64,000 nucleotides of DNA. Origin: Achromobacter sp. AONIH1. GTDB lineage: Bacteria > Pseudomonadota > Gammaproteobacteria > Burkholderiales > Burkholderiaceae_B. A program made the translations under genes and the position numbers. Positions 1 to 9,622 of the stretch are shown here, one piece after another. The notes under the pieces are model-generated. The model was given only the letters and a program-made list of their open reading frames with translations. It ran no database searches and was not told where the DNA came from. Position 1 is the first letter of the stretch. The number at the start of each line of letters is the position of its first letter. The stretch is taken from assembly GCF_002902905.1 (NCBI RefSeq), contig NZ_CP026124.1, positions 806,001 to 870,000 of the forward strand, read 5' to 3'.

Positions 1-1
1 G

Positions 2-508
2 GGCGTGCAGCGCGACCTGCTGCCGCTGGTCGAAGGCACCACGGTGAACACCCGCTACGGCATGGTCCGCACCGACCACATCCTGTTCATCGCCTCGGGC
101 GCCTTCCACCTGTCGCGCCCGTCCGACCTGATCCCCGAGCTGCAGGGCCGCTTCCCGATCCGCGTCGAACTGGATTCGCTGTCGGCCGAGGATTTCGTGC
201 GCATCCTGTCGTCCACCGACGCCTCGCTGACCAAGCAGTACACCGCGCTGATGGCCACCGAGGGCCTGGAGCTGGAGTTCACCGAGGAAGGCGTGCGCCG
301 CCTGGCCGAGCTGGCCTACGACGTCAACGAAACCACCGAGAACATCGGCGCCCGCCGCCTGTACACGGTGATGGAGAAGCTGCTGGACGAGCTGTCGTTC
401 GATGCCACCTCCACCAGCGACAAGACAGTGAAGATCGACGCCGCCTACGTCAACGCGCAACTGGCCGAAGCGGCCAGCAGCCAGGATCTGGCGCGCTACG
501 TGCTGTAA
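2..508 (+). CDS. hslU: HslU, ATPase subunit of HslUV protease (C-terminal part, cut by window edge)
   Basis: HslU is the AAA+ unfoldase that feeds cytoplasmic substrates to the HslV peptidase. Only about the last 168 residues are present; the frame is open to the left edge, so the true start is outside. Visible family landmarks are [12 protein letters not shown], the [12 protein letters not shown] strand, [14 protein letters not shown] and the sensor-2 stretch [14 protein letters not shown]. The C-terminus ends in YVL, the short hydrophobic tail that docks into HslV in this family. A strong terminator follows directly. Very sure of identity; completeness cannot be judged. Confidence 0.96.
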   Translation, partial: GVQRDLLPLVEGTTVNTRYGMVRTDHILFIASGAFHLSRPSDLIPELQGRFPIRVELDSLSAEDFVRILSSTDASLTKQYTALMATEGLELEFTEEGVRRLAELAYDVNETTENIGARRLYTVMEKLLDELSFDATSTSDKTVKIDAAYVNAQLAEAASSQDLARYVL

Positions 509-547
509 GGCCAGGAGCGGCCCAGGCCGTTCCCCAACCGTCCAACG

Positions 548-583
548 AAAAGCCCGCCGCGATCGCTCGCGGCGGGCTTTTTT
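548..583 (+). terminator. Rho-independent terminator of hslU
   Basis: A perfect 12-bp stem (551-562 with 567-578), very GC-rich and with a 4-base TCGC loop, is followed by a run of T (578-583). It lies 40 bases after the hslU stop. The A-tract on its left makes it plausible also for the minus-strand gene arriving from 650. Confidence 0.88.
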
Positions 584-649
584 CTGCTTGCGAGTTCTGT
601 TTGATAGCTCTGTTGGCGAAGGGTCGCCCACAAGCGGGCCTGGCCCCGC

Positions 650-955
650 TCAATTACTGATCGCCGTCACCACATACTTGCCATCCTTGCGCTCGGCGGT
701 GAACTTCACCTTGTCGCCGGCCTTGATCTTGGCCAGCAGCGCCGGATCGGCCTCGTACACCAGCGTCATGGCCGGCAGGTCCAGCGCCTTGATCGCGTCG
801 TGCTTGATGGTCACCTTGCCGGCGGCCGGATCGACGCGGCGCACCTCGCCGCTGGCGTCGGCCTGCTGGGCAAAGGCCAGCGGCGTGGCCAGGGACACGA
901 CCGCCATCGCGGTGGCGATCGCCATGGGGGTGGCGTATCTGCGGTTGAAAGCCAT
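650..955 (-). CDS. Small periplasmic copper-binding-like protein (CusF family)
   Basis: The protein is 101 residues with a signal peptide (MAFNRRY, a hydrophobic stretch, then AFA before QQ at about 29/30) and a compact beta-barrel-like domain matching CusF/CopK-type proteins: H52, LPAMTL at 60-65, and the GDKVKFTAERKDGKYVV end. The start is fixed by a strong AGGAGG eight bases upstream of ATG at 955; the open frame extends further upstream without support. Compared with CusF, the metal His and first Met are kept (H52, M63), but the capping Trp and second Met positions are Leu (L60, L65), so Cu(I) binding may be weak or different. It is probably periplasmic. Confidence 0.8.
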   Translation of the reverse strand: MAFNRRYATPMAIATAMAVVSLATPLAFAQQADASGEVRRVDPAAGKVTIKHDAIKALDLPAMTLVYEADPALLAKIKAGDKVKFTAERKDGKYVVTAISN

Positions 956-1165
956 GGACTCATCCTCCTGTAGCAACGAAAGCCTGCGCCGGACCGAGGC
1001 CGCGAACGCGCTTTCCACAATGCTAGGATAGCGCCCGCAGGCAACAGTTCCCCACCGATTACGCAACAATTCCGACGTTTGTTTGCGGCGCGCCCCGGCG
1101 AACCCGGCGCGGGCTTACCAAGCCGTCGATTCCCTAACGCTTCGTCACCGACTACAGGAGCCGCC

Positions 1166-1726
1166 ATGGCCAACCGCCTATCCGTCATCGCCACCCGCAC
1201 CGGGGACGACGGCACCACCGGACTGGGGGACGGTTCCCGCTGCGCCAAGGATGCGCCGCGCATCGCGGCGTTGGGCGACGTGGATGAGCTGAACAGCGCC
1301 ATCGGCCTGCTGCTGACCGAAACGCTGCCGGAAGACGTGGCCAAGGATCTGCTGGCGATCCAGCATGATCTGTTCGACATGGGCGCGGAGCTGTGCATAC
1401 CGGGTCATGCGGCAGTGACACCGGCACAAATCCTGTGGCTGGACGAACGGCTGAAGCACTACAACGCGCAGCTTCCGCACTTGCGCGAGTTCATCCTGCC
1501 AGGCGGCTCCCGTGCCTCAGCCCAGGCGCATGTAGCGCGCACGGTTTGCCGCCGCGCCGAACGCGCGGTGGCGACTCTGGCGCACGAAGAGGCCATCCAT
1601 CCGCCGGTGCGGCAGTATCTGAACCGGCTGTCGGACCTGATGTTCGTGCTGGCAAGACATGTCAACCACGCGCAAGGTCGGTCCGACGTATTCTGGGCCA
1701 GCGCGCATTCCCGGCAGAAGCCCTAA
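1166..1726 (+). CDS. Cob(I)yrinic acid a,c-diamide adenosyltransferase, PduO type
   Basis: It transfers the 5'-deoxyadenosyl group of ATP to cob(I)alamin to make adenosylcobalamin in the cytoplasm. The 186-residue product is of normal length for the PduO class. It shows the N-terminal ATP loop TRTGDDGTTGL (residues 10-20), the LPGGS turn, the helix VCRRAERAV and the C-terminal signature YLNRLSDLMFVLAR. ATG 1166 is chosen because CAGGAG sits five bases upstream and family homology begins there; the upstream in-frame extension (from 1079) is low-complexity and unsupported. Confidence 0.93.
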   Translation: MANRLSVIATRTGDDGTTGLGDGSRCAKDAPRIAALGDVDELNSAIGLLLTETLPEDVAKDLLAIQHDLFDMGAELCIPGHAAVTPAQILWLDERLKHYNAQLPHLREFILPGGSRASAQAHVARTVCRRAERAVATLAHEEAIHPPVRQYLNRLSDLMFVLARHVNHAQGRSDVFWASAHSRQKP

Positions 1727-1918
1727 ATACGCGCCTCGCCAGCGCCACAAGGCACACATACCATGGCCATGCTCTTCTGAGTCGCGAAGACAGACGCTTA
1801 CATGTGACGACGCCACCTGCAATCTCTGGAAAAAAATTCACGCCATGATTGCGGCATAATTACAGAATACTGGGGAACAGGGCTGAATGCCGGCAGGCTG
1901 CTCAAGGGTCATACAAGA
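1727..1918 (+). promoter_or_regulatory. Leader of polysaccharide locus 1 (possible promoter)
   Basis: This 192-base gap separates the conserved edge from the first sugar gene and is less GC-rich than its flanks. A CATAAT hexamer at 1855-1860 could be a -10 box, but only an A-rich stretch (1831-1836) lies at -35 distance, so a sigma-70 promoter is weakly supported. No ops/JUMPstart element was seen. The start of rmlB at 1919 has only a weak AAGGG upstream. Confidence 0.25.
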
Positions 1919-2980
1919 ATGAGTATCATTGTTACTGGTGGGGCCGGTTTCATCGGTTCCAACTTCGTGTTGGACTGGCTGCAAGCAAGTCGAGAGCCCG
2001 TCATCATCCTGGACAAGCTCACTTACGCCGGCAACCCGGAGAATTTCGCTACGGTGAGGAACGACCCCGCGCATCAACTGGTGCAGGGGGATATTGGTGA
2101 CGCTGAATTGGTCAGCCGCCTGCTGGCAGAGCATGCTCCCCGGGCCATTCTCAATTTCGCAGCCGAATCCCACGTCGATCGCTCCATACACGGGCCTGGC
2201 GAATTCATTCAAACGAACATCGTCGGCACGTTCCAGCTGCTGGAAGCTGTCCGCGCATACTGGGGAAGGCTGACGGGCGCAGCCCGTGGTGCATTCCGAT
2301 TCCTGCACGTTTCAACGGACGAGGTCTATGGCTCGCTAAGACAAGACGAGCCGGCGTTTACGGAAGCACATCAGTACCAGCCCAACAGCCCTTACTCCGC
2401 CAGCAAGGCCGCCAGCGACCACCTTGTGCGCGCATACCACCATACGTATGGCCTGCCGGTACTTACAACCAACTGCTCGAATAACTATGGCCCGTATCAT
2501 TTCCCCGAGAAACTGATCCCTCTGGTCATTCACAACGCGCTCGCTGACAAGCCATTGCCGATCTATGGCAATGGCCAACAGATCCGGGATTGGCTATACG
2601 TCAAAGATCATTGCAGTGCGATCCGTCGGGTCCTCGAAGATGGGCGACCAGGAGAGACGTACAACATCGGCGGCTGGAACGAAAAAACCAACCTTGAGGT
2701 CGTTCACACGCTTTGCACGTTGCTTGATGAACTCAGCCCCCGAAAGGACGGGCAGTCGTACCGCCAACAGATCACTTTCGTAAAAGACCGCCCGGGTCAT
2801 GACCAGAGATATGCAATTGACGCATCCCGTCTGGAACGCGAGTTGGGATGGAGGCCGGCCGAGACTTTTGAAACGGGTATTCGCAAAACGGTACTGTGGT
2901 ATCTGTCCAATCAGAACTGGGTGGAACGAATCATCAATGGCACTTATCGAGAGTGGATTTCCAAACAGTATTCCGCCTGA
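1919..2980 (+). CDS. rfbB: dTDP-glucose 4,6-dehydratase
   Basis: RmlB/RfbB converts dTDP-D-glucose to dTDP-4-keto-6-deoxy-D-glucose. This is the branch point here for both L-rhamnose (RmlC, RmlD) and the 3-amino sugar (FdtA, FdtB at 15.7-17.2 kb). The product is 353 residues, normal length. Extended-SDR features are the NAD loop GGAGFIG (7-13), STDEVYG (132-138, catalytic Asp-Glu) and Y159-SAS-K163. It is the first gene of the all-plus-strand locus. Unlike many rml operons it is separated from rmlD by an inserted glycosyltransferase gene. Confidence 0.96.
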   Translation: MSIIVTGGAGFIGSNFVLDWLQASREPVIILDKLTYAGNPENFATVRNDPAHQLVQGDIGDAELVSRLLAEHAPRAILNFAAESHVDRSIHGPGEFIQTNIVGTFQLLEAVRAYWGRLTGAARGAFRFLHVSTDEVYGSLRQDEPAFTEAHQYQPNSPYSASKAASDHLVRAYHHTYGLPVLTTNCSNNYGPYHFPEKLIPLVIHNALADKPLPIYGNGQQIRDWLYVKDHCSAIRRVLEDGRPGETYNIGGWNEKTNLEVVHTLCTLLDELSPRKDGQSYRQQITFVKDRPGHDQRYAIDASRLERELGWRPAETFETGIRKTVLWYLSNQNWVERIINGTYREWISKQYSA

Positions 2981-3138
2981 CTCCCGCGAATTCAGCGTGC
3001 CTTTTTCAGAACCATCAATATCAGAGCATCAGGACAAAGGCGAAGAACCTGCAGCACTCCAGATCCAATGCCGTCCATTTTAATTCTTCAAGATTGCTGT
3101 TTGCCGTTACGCAGCTACATGATTAAGAAAGGTGCCGT

Positions 3139-4062
3139 GTGAGCCGAACAGCAGCGATTCTCTTGTGCACATATGATGGCGAAAGTTATCTGCCGGCACA
3201 ACTGGACTCGTTTGATTCCCAAACCTACTCAAATTGGATAGTCCACGCGTCTGACGACAGCCGGGGATCCGGTACAAGAGCAATACTGGAACAATACCGC
3301 CAGAAATGGGGTCCGGCGCGCATGTCCATATGGCGAGGCCCTCAAAAGGGTTTTGCCGCGAACTTCCTGTCTCTGGCCTGCAACCCTTCAATCGACGCGG
3401 ATATCTATTTCTTTTCTGATCAAGATGATATCTGGAAGCCTGCGAAAATTGACCGCGCGGCACGATGGCTGGCGAGCATACCTGACGATGTACCTGCCCT
3501 ATATTGCTCTCGGACGCAGCTGATCGACGAACACGGCAACTCCCTCGGATACTCCCCGCTCTTCAAACGTCAGCCTTGTTTTGCGAACGCGCTAGCCCAG
3601 AACGTAGGTGGCGGCAACACCATGGCGTTCAACAGGGCCGCCAGAGACCTGCTTGTAAAAACCGGTCCACACACTCAGATCGTCGCCCACGATTGGTGGA
3701 CCTACCTGCTGGTCAGCGCCTGCGGCGGCCACGTCCACTATGACGGCTGCCCATCCATTCTCTACCGACAACATGGCGGCAATCTGATCGGCGCAAACAA
3801 GAGCGCGAGGGCGCGCCTGTATCGCCTGAACATGCTCCTGAAGGGGCATCTCAAAGCGTGGAACGACACTCACATTGAGGCGCTCATGCCACATCAATCC
3901 ATGATGTCGCCTGAAAACCGTGCCAAATTGAATTGCTTTTCCCAAGCCCGCAATCGCTCGTTTTTTCCACGCGTATGGGGAGTTTTGGGATCAGGCATCT
4001 ACCGCCAGACCGTAATGGGCAATATCGGCTTGGCCGCCGCAGCCCTGTTCAACAGAATTTGA
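3139..4062 (+). CDS. Glycosyltransferase family 2 (GT-A), rhamnosyltransferase-like
   Basis: This is a 307-residue GT2 enzyme beginning at GTG 3139, with AAGAAAGG about seven bases upstream. The N-terminal nucleotide-binding region reads AILLCTYDGESYLPAQLDSF, and the metal-binding stretch is FFSDQDDIW, a form common in rhamnosyltransferase-like GT2 enzymes of O-antigen loci. It is inserted between rmlB and rmlD, which supports a role in using dTDP-rhamnose; donor and acceptor are inferred, not shown. No membrane segments are obvious, so it would act at the cytoplasmic face. Confidence 0.82.
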   Translation: MSRTAAILLCTYDGESYLPAQLDSFDSQTYSNWIVHASDDSRGSGTRAILEQYRQKWGPARMSIWRGPQKGFAANFLSLACNPSIDADIYFFSDQDDIWKPAKIDRAARWLASIPDDVPALYCSRTQLIDEHGNSLGYSPLFKRQPCFANALAQNVGGGNTMAFNRAARDLLVKTGPHTQIVAHDWWTYLLVSACGGHVHYDGCPSILYRQHGGNLIGANKSARARLYRLNMLLKGHLKAWNDTHIEALMPHQSMMSPENRAKLNCFSQARNRSFFPRVWGVLGSGIYRQTVMGNIGLAAAALFNRI

Positions 4063-4069
4063 GGCCAAG

Positions 4070-4966
4070 ATGCGATCAGTTCTTTTTGGCAAGGATGGCC
4101 AGGTCGGCCGTGAACTTCAACGCGCCCTTCTCTCCTTTGGAGAACTCATCGCGCTGAACCGCGCCGACTGCGACTTGCAAGATCAGGAGGCCATAGGCAA
4201 CATTTTGTCCAGGCATTCTCCAAGCTTGATCGTCAACGCGGCAGCCTATACCAATGTCGATGAGGCTGAACAGCACGAGAACGCTGCTTACGTTGTGAAT
4301 GCGCACGCGGTCGGCGCCATGGCCCGGTACGCCCGGCGTACTGGCAGCCTGCTCATTCATTATTCCACCGACTATGTGTTTGACGGTCGTTCGGCCACTC
4401 CCTATTCCGAACAGGATCTCACTACCCCCATTAATGCCTACGGCCGTTCGAAACTGTCTGGGGAACAGGCGATTCTTGACGAGGGATGCAATGCGCTAGT
4501 ATTCCGGACCAGTTGGGTATATTCCCGATATGGGCGGAATTTCCTGAGCACCATACTTAGAGTGGCCGCCGAACGCGATACATTGAGAGTTGTCGACGAT
4601 CAGCATGGTGCGCCCACTTCCGCTGAAATGATCGCGGATGTCACTGCTCTCGCCGTCTCGGCATACCGCTCCGGCACTTTGGCAACTGGCCTGTACCATC
4701 TCACTGCCAGTGGCGAAACGAGTTGGCACGATTTCGCTCGGCACATCATTGATCGGGCGAGCACGAACGGCGCCATCCTGAAACTGACCGCCGACGAGGT
4801 TCAGCCCATCCCGACGGCGGACTATCCGACTCCGGCGCGGCGCCCGGCCAATTCCCGCCTGCATACCCGGAAACTGGCTGAAAGCCTGCGAATCCAACTA
4901 CCGCATTGGGCAGTACACGCCAACCGAACTATTGATCAACTGACGCATCTGGAACAGCACTCGTGA
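4070..4966 (+). CDS. rfbD: dTDP-4-dehydrorhamnose reductase
   Basis: RmlD reduces dTDP-4-keto-L-rhamnose to dTDP-L-rhamnose with NAD(P)H, the last step of the pathway. The 298-residue protein has the N-terminal nucleotide loop [11 protein letters not shown], the STDYVFDG stretch (99-106) and Y124-GRS-K128 typical of RmlD. Its stop overlaps the GTG start of rfbA by four bases (GTGA), indicating translational coupling. Confidence 0.96.
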   Translation: MRSVLFGKDGQVGRELQRALLSFGELIALNRADCDLQDQEAIGNILSRHSPSLIVNAAAYTNVDEAEQHENAAYVVNAHAVGAMARYARRTGSLLIHYSTDYVFDGRSATPYSEQDLTTPINAYGRSKLSGEQAILDEGCNALVFRTSWVYSRYGRNFLSTILRVAAERDTLRVVDDQHGAPTSAEMIADVTALAVSAYRSGTLATGLYHLTASGETSWHDFARHIIDRASTNGAILKLTADEVQPIPTADYPTPARRPANSRLHTRKLAESLRIQLPHWAVHANRTIDQLTHLEQHS

Positions 4967-5844
4967 AACGCAAAGGCATCATCCTGGCAGGCGGCTCCGG
5001 CACCCGCCTGCATCCAGCAACGCTTGCCATCAGCAAACAATTGCTGCCCGTCTTCGACAAGCCGATGATCTATTACCCGCTTAGCACGCTGATGCTGGCC
5101 GGCATCCAGGACATTCTTATTATCTCCACGCCCCAGGACACGCCGCGATTTGAACAACTACTCGGCGATGGCAAAAAGTGGGGCCTCAACCTTCAGTATG
5201 CCGTGCAGGAATCGCCCGACGGTCTGGCCCAGGCGTTTCTCATCGGCGAGCAGTTCATAGGCAATGATCTGTCGGCCTTGGTCCTTGGCGACAACATTTT
5301 CTACGGACATGATTTCCACCTGTTGCTGAATGCCGCCAATCAACGTCCCAACGGCGCCAGCATTTTTGCCTACCATGTACACGATCCTGAACGCTATGGC
5401 GTCGCGGAATTCGACGGGGATGGCAAGGTACTGTCGCTTGAAGAAAAGCCCCAGTCTCCGAAATCAAACTACGCAGTGACTGGTCTGTACTTCTATGATC
5501 AACAGGTTATCGATATCGCCAAGAGCATAAAGCCCTCCGCGCGCGGCGAGCTGGAAATCACCGATGTCAACCGCGCCTATCTGGCGCGCGGCAGCTTGTC
5601 CGTGGAGATCATGGGCCGCGGCTATGCCTGGCTCGACACCGGAACCCACGCTTCATTGCTGGAAGCGGGCCAATTCATCGCGACGCTTGAAAAACGGCAG
5701 GGGCTGAAAGTGGCATGTCCGGAAGAAATTGCCTTCCGTCAGGGGTGGATTGGCGAGGCAGAGCTGGAGTCGCTGGCAGCCCCTCTATCCAAGAACGGCT
5801 ACGGTCAGTATTTGCAGCGGCTATTGATCGAAAAGGTCTATTGA
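4963..5844 (+). CDS. rfbA: Glucose-1-phosphate thymidylyltransferase
   Basis: RmlA joins dTTP and glucose-1-phosphate to give dTDP-glucose and pyrophosphate, the entry step for all dTDP-sugars in this locus. It is 293 residues, the usual size. The signature [11 protein letters not shown] lies at residues 10-20, followed by [16 protein letters not shown], with the metal-binding DNIF and the EEKP loop further on. It starts at GTG inside the rfbD stop and ends in a TGATG junction with rfbC, so rfbD-A-C are translationally coupled. Confidence 0.96.
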   Translation: MKRKGIILAGGSGTRLHPATLAISKQLLPVFDKPMIYYPLSTLMLAGIQDILIISTPQDTPRFEQLLGDGKKWGLNLQYAVQESPDGLAQAFLIGEQFIGNDLSALVLGDNIFYGHDFHLLLNAANQRPNGASIFAYHVHDPERYGVAEFDGDGKVLSLEEKPQSPKSNYAVTGLYFYDQQVIDIAKSIKPSARGELEITDVNRAYLARGSLSVEIMGRGYAWLDTGTHASLLEAGQFIATLEKRQGLKVACPEEIAFRQGWIGEAELESLAAPLSKNGYGQYLQRLLIEKVY

Positions 5845-6389
5845 TGAAAGTCACCAAACTCGAACTACCGGAAGTTCTCCTGATAGAACCTCGCGTGTTT
5901 GGTGACGATCGCGGCTTCTTCTTCGAAAGTTACAACGACCGGGATTTCCGCTCCACCATTGGCGTGGACTGCGAATTCGTCCAGGACAACCACTCGAAAT
6001 CCACCAAAGGCGTTCTGCGCGGCCTGCACTACCAGATACAGCAGGCTCAGGGCAAGCTCGTCCGCGTCGTGCAAGGGCGCGTATTCGACGTGGCAGTCGA
6101 CCTGCGCCGATCTTCTCCGAACTTTGGGAAATGGGTAGGTGCCGAACTGAACGAAACCAACAAGCATCAGCTATGGGTGCCTGCCGGCTTCGCGCACGGT
6201 TTCATCGTACTCAGTGAAACAGCGGAATTTCTATATAAAACCACGGACTACTATGCGCCGGAACACGAACGTTGCATTCTCTGGAACGATCCCGACCTGA
6301 ACATCCGCTGGCCCATCGATTTTGTACCGCAGTTGTCCCAAAAGGACCTGCAAGGCCAGCGATTCGCCAATGCCTGCGTATATGACTAG
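5844..6389 (+). CDS. rfbC: dTDP-4-dehydrorhamnose 3,5-epimerase
   Basis: RmlC epimerises C3 and C5 of dTDP-4-keto-6-deoxyglucose. The 181-residue cupin contains VLRGLHYQ with the catalytic His at residue 62, and PAGFAHGF further on. ATG 5844 is chosen because it overlaps the rfbA stop by one base and homology starts there. The last bases overlap the start of the next glycosyltransferase. Confidence 0.95.
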   Translation: MKVTKLELPEVLLIEPRVFGDDRGFFFESYNDRDFRSTIGVDCEFVQDNHSKSTKGVLRGLHYQIQQAQGKLVRVVQGRVFDVAVDLRRSSPNFGKWVGAELNETNKHQLWVPAGFAHGFIVLSETAEFLYKTTDYYAPEHERCILWNDPDLNIRWPIDFVPQLSQKDLQGQRFANACVYD

Positions 6390-7419
6390 TTTCAAGTCTG
6401 GCGCGACGCCGACTGCGGTCAAGGCGTCCGTCATCATACCCACCAAGAATCCGGGGGAGATCTTTCGCCGCGTTCTGCCTGCAGTGCTCTCGCAGGAAAC
6501 CGGCTTCAGCTTCGACGTCCTGGTCATCGATTCGGGTTCTAAGGACGGCACGGTCGAATTTGTGCGCGGCGTTGAGGATCAACGCTTGCGTCTCATGGAA
6601 ATTTCGCCGTCCGAATTTGGCCACGGCAAGACGCGCAATTTGGCCGTTTCGCAAACCACCGGCGAATACGCAGTGCTCATCACTCATGATGCACTCCCGT
6701 ACAATCTGCATTGGCTTGCTGCCATGGTGGCCCTGGCCGATTCAGACCCCCGAATCGCCGGCGTGTTCGGGCGCCATTGTGCGTACCCGGAGGCCAGCCC
6801 CTACACCAAACGCGATCTGGACGGGCACTTTGGCAATTTTGCCGGACAGCCCGTGGTCTGGCTCGACGACAAGGCCCGCTATGACCGTGACGAGCCCTAC
6901 CGCCAGCGCCTGCACTTCTTCTCGGACAACAACGCGCTGGTGCGTCGATCCGTGTGGGAACAGATTCCCTATCCCGATGTCGATTTTGCCGAGGATCAGA
7001 TCTGGGCCCAGCAAATCATCGAAGCCGGATGGAAAAAGGGCTATGCGCATGATGGCCTGGTCTACCATTCGCACGATTTCGCCTTGTTCGAAAAACTGCA
7101 GCGCAGTTTCGACGAATCGCATGCGCTGTATCGTTTGTTCGGCTATGTCTTGTCACCAAGCGCCAAGCACATGCTGCGCACCTGGCTGGGGTCGACACAC
7201 AACGATCTCGTCTATGCGCGTGTCGCCGGCTTTCGTCGCAGCCATTTCGGTACTGTGGCCAAGATGCCGCTCCACAACCTGATGCGAGCAATCGGGCACT
7301 ACCTCGGCTCACGCGCCCAACGATTACCGGAGTGCGTGCGCAATTGGCTTTCTCGGGACCGGCGCATGATGCATGGATTGCCAACATCCGGCTGGCGAAC
7401 AAGAAAAACGCAACCATGA
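6370..7419 (+). CDS. Glycosyltransferase family 2, rhamnosyltransferase-like
   Basis: A GT2 enzyme of 349 residues if it starts at ATG 6370; ATG 6382 is an alternative, and both overlap the end of rfbC. The GT-A core reads ASVIIPTKNPGEIFRRV and VIDSGSKDGT. The stretch SEFGHGKTRNLAV is frequent in rhamnosyltransferases of rhamnan-type O-antigen loci. Its place directly after rmlC supports use of dTDP-L-rhamnose. Its stop overlaps the next start by four bases (ATGA). Family is sure; sugar specificity is inferred from context. Confidence 0.84.
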   Translation: MPAYMTSFKSGATPTAVKASVIIPTKNPGEIFRRVLPAVLSQETGFSFDVLVIDSGSKDGTVEFVRGVEDQRLRLMEISPSEFGHGKTRNLAVSQTTGEYAVLITHDALPYNLHWLAAMVALADSDPRIAGVFGRHCAYPEASPYTKRDLDGHFGNFAGQPVVWLDDKARYDRDEPYRQRLHFFSDNNALVRRSVWEQIPYPDVDFAEDQIWAQQIIEAGWKKGYAHDGLVYHSHDFALFEKLQRSFDESHALYRLFGYVLSPSAKHMLRTWLGSTHNDLVYARVAGFRRSHFGTVAKMPLHNLMRAIGHYLGSRAQRLPECVRNWLSRDRRMMHGLPTSGWRTRKTQP

Positions 7420-8675
7420 AACATATATTGCACAAGGCGCGAGCAGCGTGGCGCTATGGCCGCACTCACGGTCTCAAGGCGTTGCGCCAGCGCATCCGGC
7501 AAGAGTTCAACAGCCAGGCCCTGATGGGCAGCCCGGTGTTCGCCAAGGCGGAAATTGTCCGCGCCTACGGCTTCGTGGTGGAACATCCCGTCGGGGCACC
7601 GTATCGCCCCGGCATGGCGTCTCCCAACACCGTGAACTGGTTCATTCCCCAGGTCGGCCGCGGCTCTGGCGGACATTTGAATATTTTCCGTTTCATCCGC
7701 AATCTTGAACATCAGGGATTCGACTGTCGAATCATCATTTCCGGCGGACCGCCGACACTCGATCCCCGGGAAGTCGAACGGGAAATCGCCGATTGGTTTT
7801 TCCCCCTGAAAGCCAAGGCCTATATCGGTTCCGACAGCGCGCCGACCGCCCACATTTCGATCGCTACCGCGTGGCACACCGCATACGATGTCCGCAACTT
7901 TCAAACGACGCGGCATAAATGCTACTTTGTGCAAGACTATGAGCCCTGGTTCTTCCCCGCGGGCTCACTGGCAACCTTCGCGGAAGAAACCTACCGATTC
8001 GGATTCACCGGGATCACGGCCGGCACGTGGCTGGCCGACATGCTGCATAGAGACTTCGGCATGACCACGCACGCCGTGAGCTTCTCCTATGACCGGGAAC
8101 TCTATCGCGTCCTCCCAAGAAAGAACCCTGAAACAAAGAACATCTTCTTCTACGCGCGTCCAAATACCGCCCGGCGCTCGTTTGAACTGGGCGTGTTGGT
8201 ACTCGCCGAAGTCGCCAAGCGCCACCCTGACGCCATCGCAGTGCTTGCCGGTGCGGACCTGAGCGGCTATGAAATCCCGTTCAAACATACCAATCCAGGC
8301 ATCGTCGATCTGGCAGATCTGCCGGCCCTGTACGCGCAATGCGATGTCGGCCTGGTCCTGTCCTTCTCCAATCTGTCGTTGCTGCCGCTCGAGCTCATGG
8401 CTTGCGGCGTTCCCGTGGTCAGCAACCGCGCGCCTTGTACCGAGTGGCTGCTCTCTGACGAAATCGCCCTGCTTGAACGTCCTACCGTCCTGGCCCTGGC
8501 CAATGCGATCTGCACTGTCCTGGAGAATCCACAGGAAGCACAACGCTTGCGCGCAGCAGGATTGAAAGCCAGTGCGGCGACCGATTGGGCGGCGGAAGGC
8601 ATGAAAATGGGCAAGGTACTCCAAACCTTGGATGCCGCATCGGAACCGTCCGCCGGACAGGAGTCCCTTGCGTGA
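7416..8675 (+). CDS. WsaF-like GT4 glycosyltransferase (rhamnosyltransferase)
   Basis: The 419-residue protein resembles WsaF of Geobacillus S-layer glycan synthesis, a rhamnosyltransferase with a GT-B fold. Supporting stretches are NWFIPQVGRGSGGHLNIFRF in the N-terminal half, YFVQDYEPWFFPAGS in the middle and the C-terminal donor region SNLSLLPLELMACGVPVVSN. ATG 7416 overlaps the preceding stop as ATGA; a longer in-frame extension from 7332 would overlap the preceding gene by 88 bases and is not preferred. Its own stop forms a GTGA overlap with the next gene. Confidence 0.83.
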   Translation: MKHILHKARAAWRYGRTHGLKALRQRIRQEFNSQALMGSPVFAKAEIVRAYGFVVEHPVGAPYRPGMASPNTVNWFIPQVGRGSGGHLNIFRFIRNLEHQGFDCRIIISGGPPTLDPREVEREIADWFFPLKAKAYIGSDSAPTAHISIATAWHTAYDVRNFQTTRHKCYFVQDYEPWFFPAGSLATFAEETYRFGFTGITAGTWLADMLHRDFGMTTHAVSFSYDRELYRVLPRKNPETKNIFFYARPNTARRSFELGVLVLAEVAKRHPDAIAVLAGADLSGYEIPFKHTNPGIVDLADLPALYAQCDVGLVLSFSNLSLLPLELMACGVPVVSNRAPCTEWLLSDEIALLERPTVLALANAICTVLENPQEAQRLRAAGLKASAATDWAAEGMKMGKVLQTLDAASEPSAGQESLA

Positions 8676-9622
8676 GCGCATTGAAAGACACTCGCTGCGC
8701 CGTGCTAGGCGCGGGCGGATTCCTGGGTACGACGCTCTGCCAGCGCCTGCGTGGCCAAACAGCCGCGCTGCGCGCGTTCGGGCGCCGCCAGTCCTTCCCC
8801 GACGCGTTGCGTGGCATCGAATGGCTGACGGGCGACTTCGCCGACATTCAACACGTCAAAGAAGCCATTCACGGGTGTGACACCGTTTTTCACCTCGCCA
8901 ACGCCACGACGCCGGCCAGTGCCAACCAGGACAAGATCGCCGATTTGCAATCCAACGTCGCCTCGACGCTGGGATTACTGGATGCGTGCCGTGACCTGGG
9001 CATCAAGCGCATTATCTTCATTTCGTCGGGCGGCACGATCTACGGTCTGCCCAAGCAGGTACCCACGCCGGAATCCGCACCCACCATGCCGATTACCGCG
9101 TATGGCATTTCCAAATTGTCGATCGAAAAATACCTGGCGCTCTATGAGTACCTGCATGGCATCGAGTATCGTGTACTCCGGGTGGCCAACCCCTTTGGTC
9201 CCTACCAGACGGCAATCAAGAGTCAAGGCGCCATCGCCGCCTTCATGCAACGCTGCCTGGACGACGCGCCGCTTCAAATCTGGGGGGATGGCTCTGTCGT
9301 CCGGGACTATATCTACGCCGACGACGTCATCGATGCGCTGATCCAGGCAGTCAAGCACGAAGGGACATCCCGTGTGTTCAACGTCGGGGCAGGCCATGGC
9401 CGCAGCCTGCTGGACATCATCCAAGCCATCGAGTCGGTATCCGGACGCTCGCTTGCCGTGGAGTTCCTGCCCAAACGCGACATGGATGTTCCATGCAGTG
9501 TTCTGGACACGTCGCTCGCCGCGCAGGAGCTAGGCTGGCACGCGAAGACGCCTTTTCCGGAAGGCATCAGGCAGACGTGGGCGTGGATCAGCAATCGACA
9601 CCTCATCAAGCACCATTCCTGA
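8672..9622 (+). CDS. NAD-dependent epimerase/dehydratase (extended SDR)
   Basis: A 316-residue extended SDR. It has the Rossmann loop GAGGFLG (13-19), SSGGTIYG at the Ser/Thr active-site position and YGISKLSIEK with the Tyr-xxx-Lys pair, followed by LRVANPFGPYQ. This pattern fits nucleotide-sugar C4-epimerases or 4-reductases related to GalE. The substrate is not clear; dTDP- or UDP-sugars are both possible. GTG 8672 is preceded by AGGAG and overlaps the upstream stop by four bases. The next gene begins immediately after its stop. Confidence 0.8.
   Translation: MSALKDTRCAVLGAGGFLGTTLCQRLRGQTAALRAFGRRQSFPDALRGIEWLTGDFADIQHVKEAIHGCDTVFHLANATTPASANQDKIADLQSNVASTLGLLDACRDLGIKRIIFISSGGTIYGLPKQVPTPESAPTMPITAYGISKLSIEKYLALYEYLHGIEYRVLRVANPFGPYQTAIKSQGAIAAFMQRCLDDAPLQIWGDGSVVRDYIYADDVIDALIQAVKHEGTSRVFNVGAGHGRSLLDIIQAIESVSGRSLAVEFLPKRDMDVPCSVLDTSLAAQELGWHAKTPFPEGIRQTWAWISNRHLIKHHS

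Noticed and set aside
1727..1918. JUMPstart/ops element upstream of the polysaccharide locus
   Set aside because: The GGCGGTAG core was not found in this leader or in the gap before locus 2 genes.
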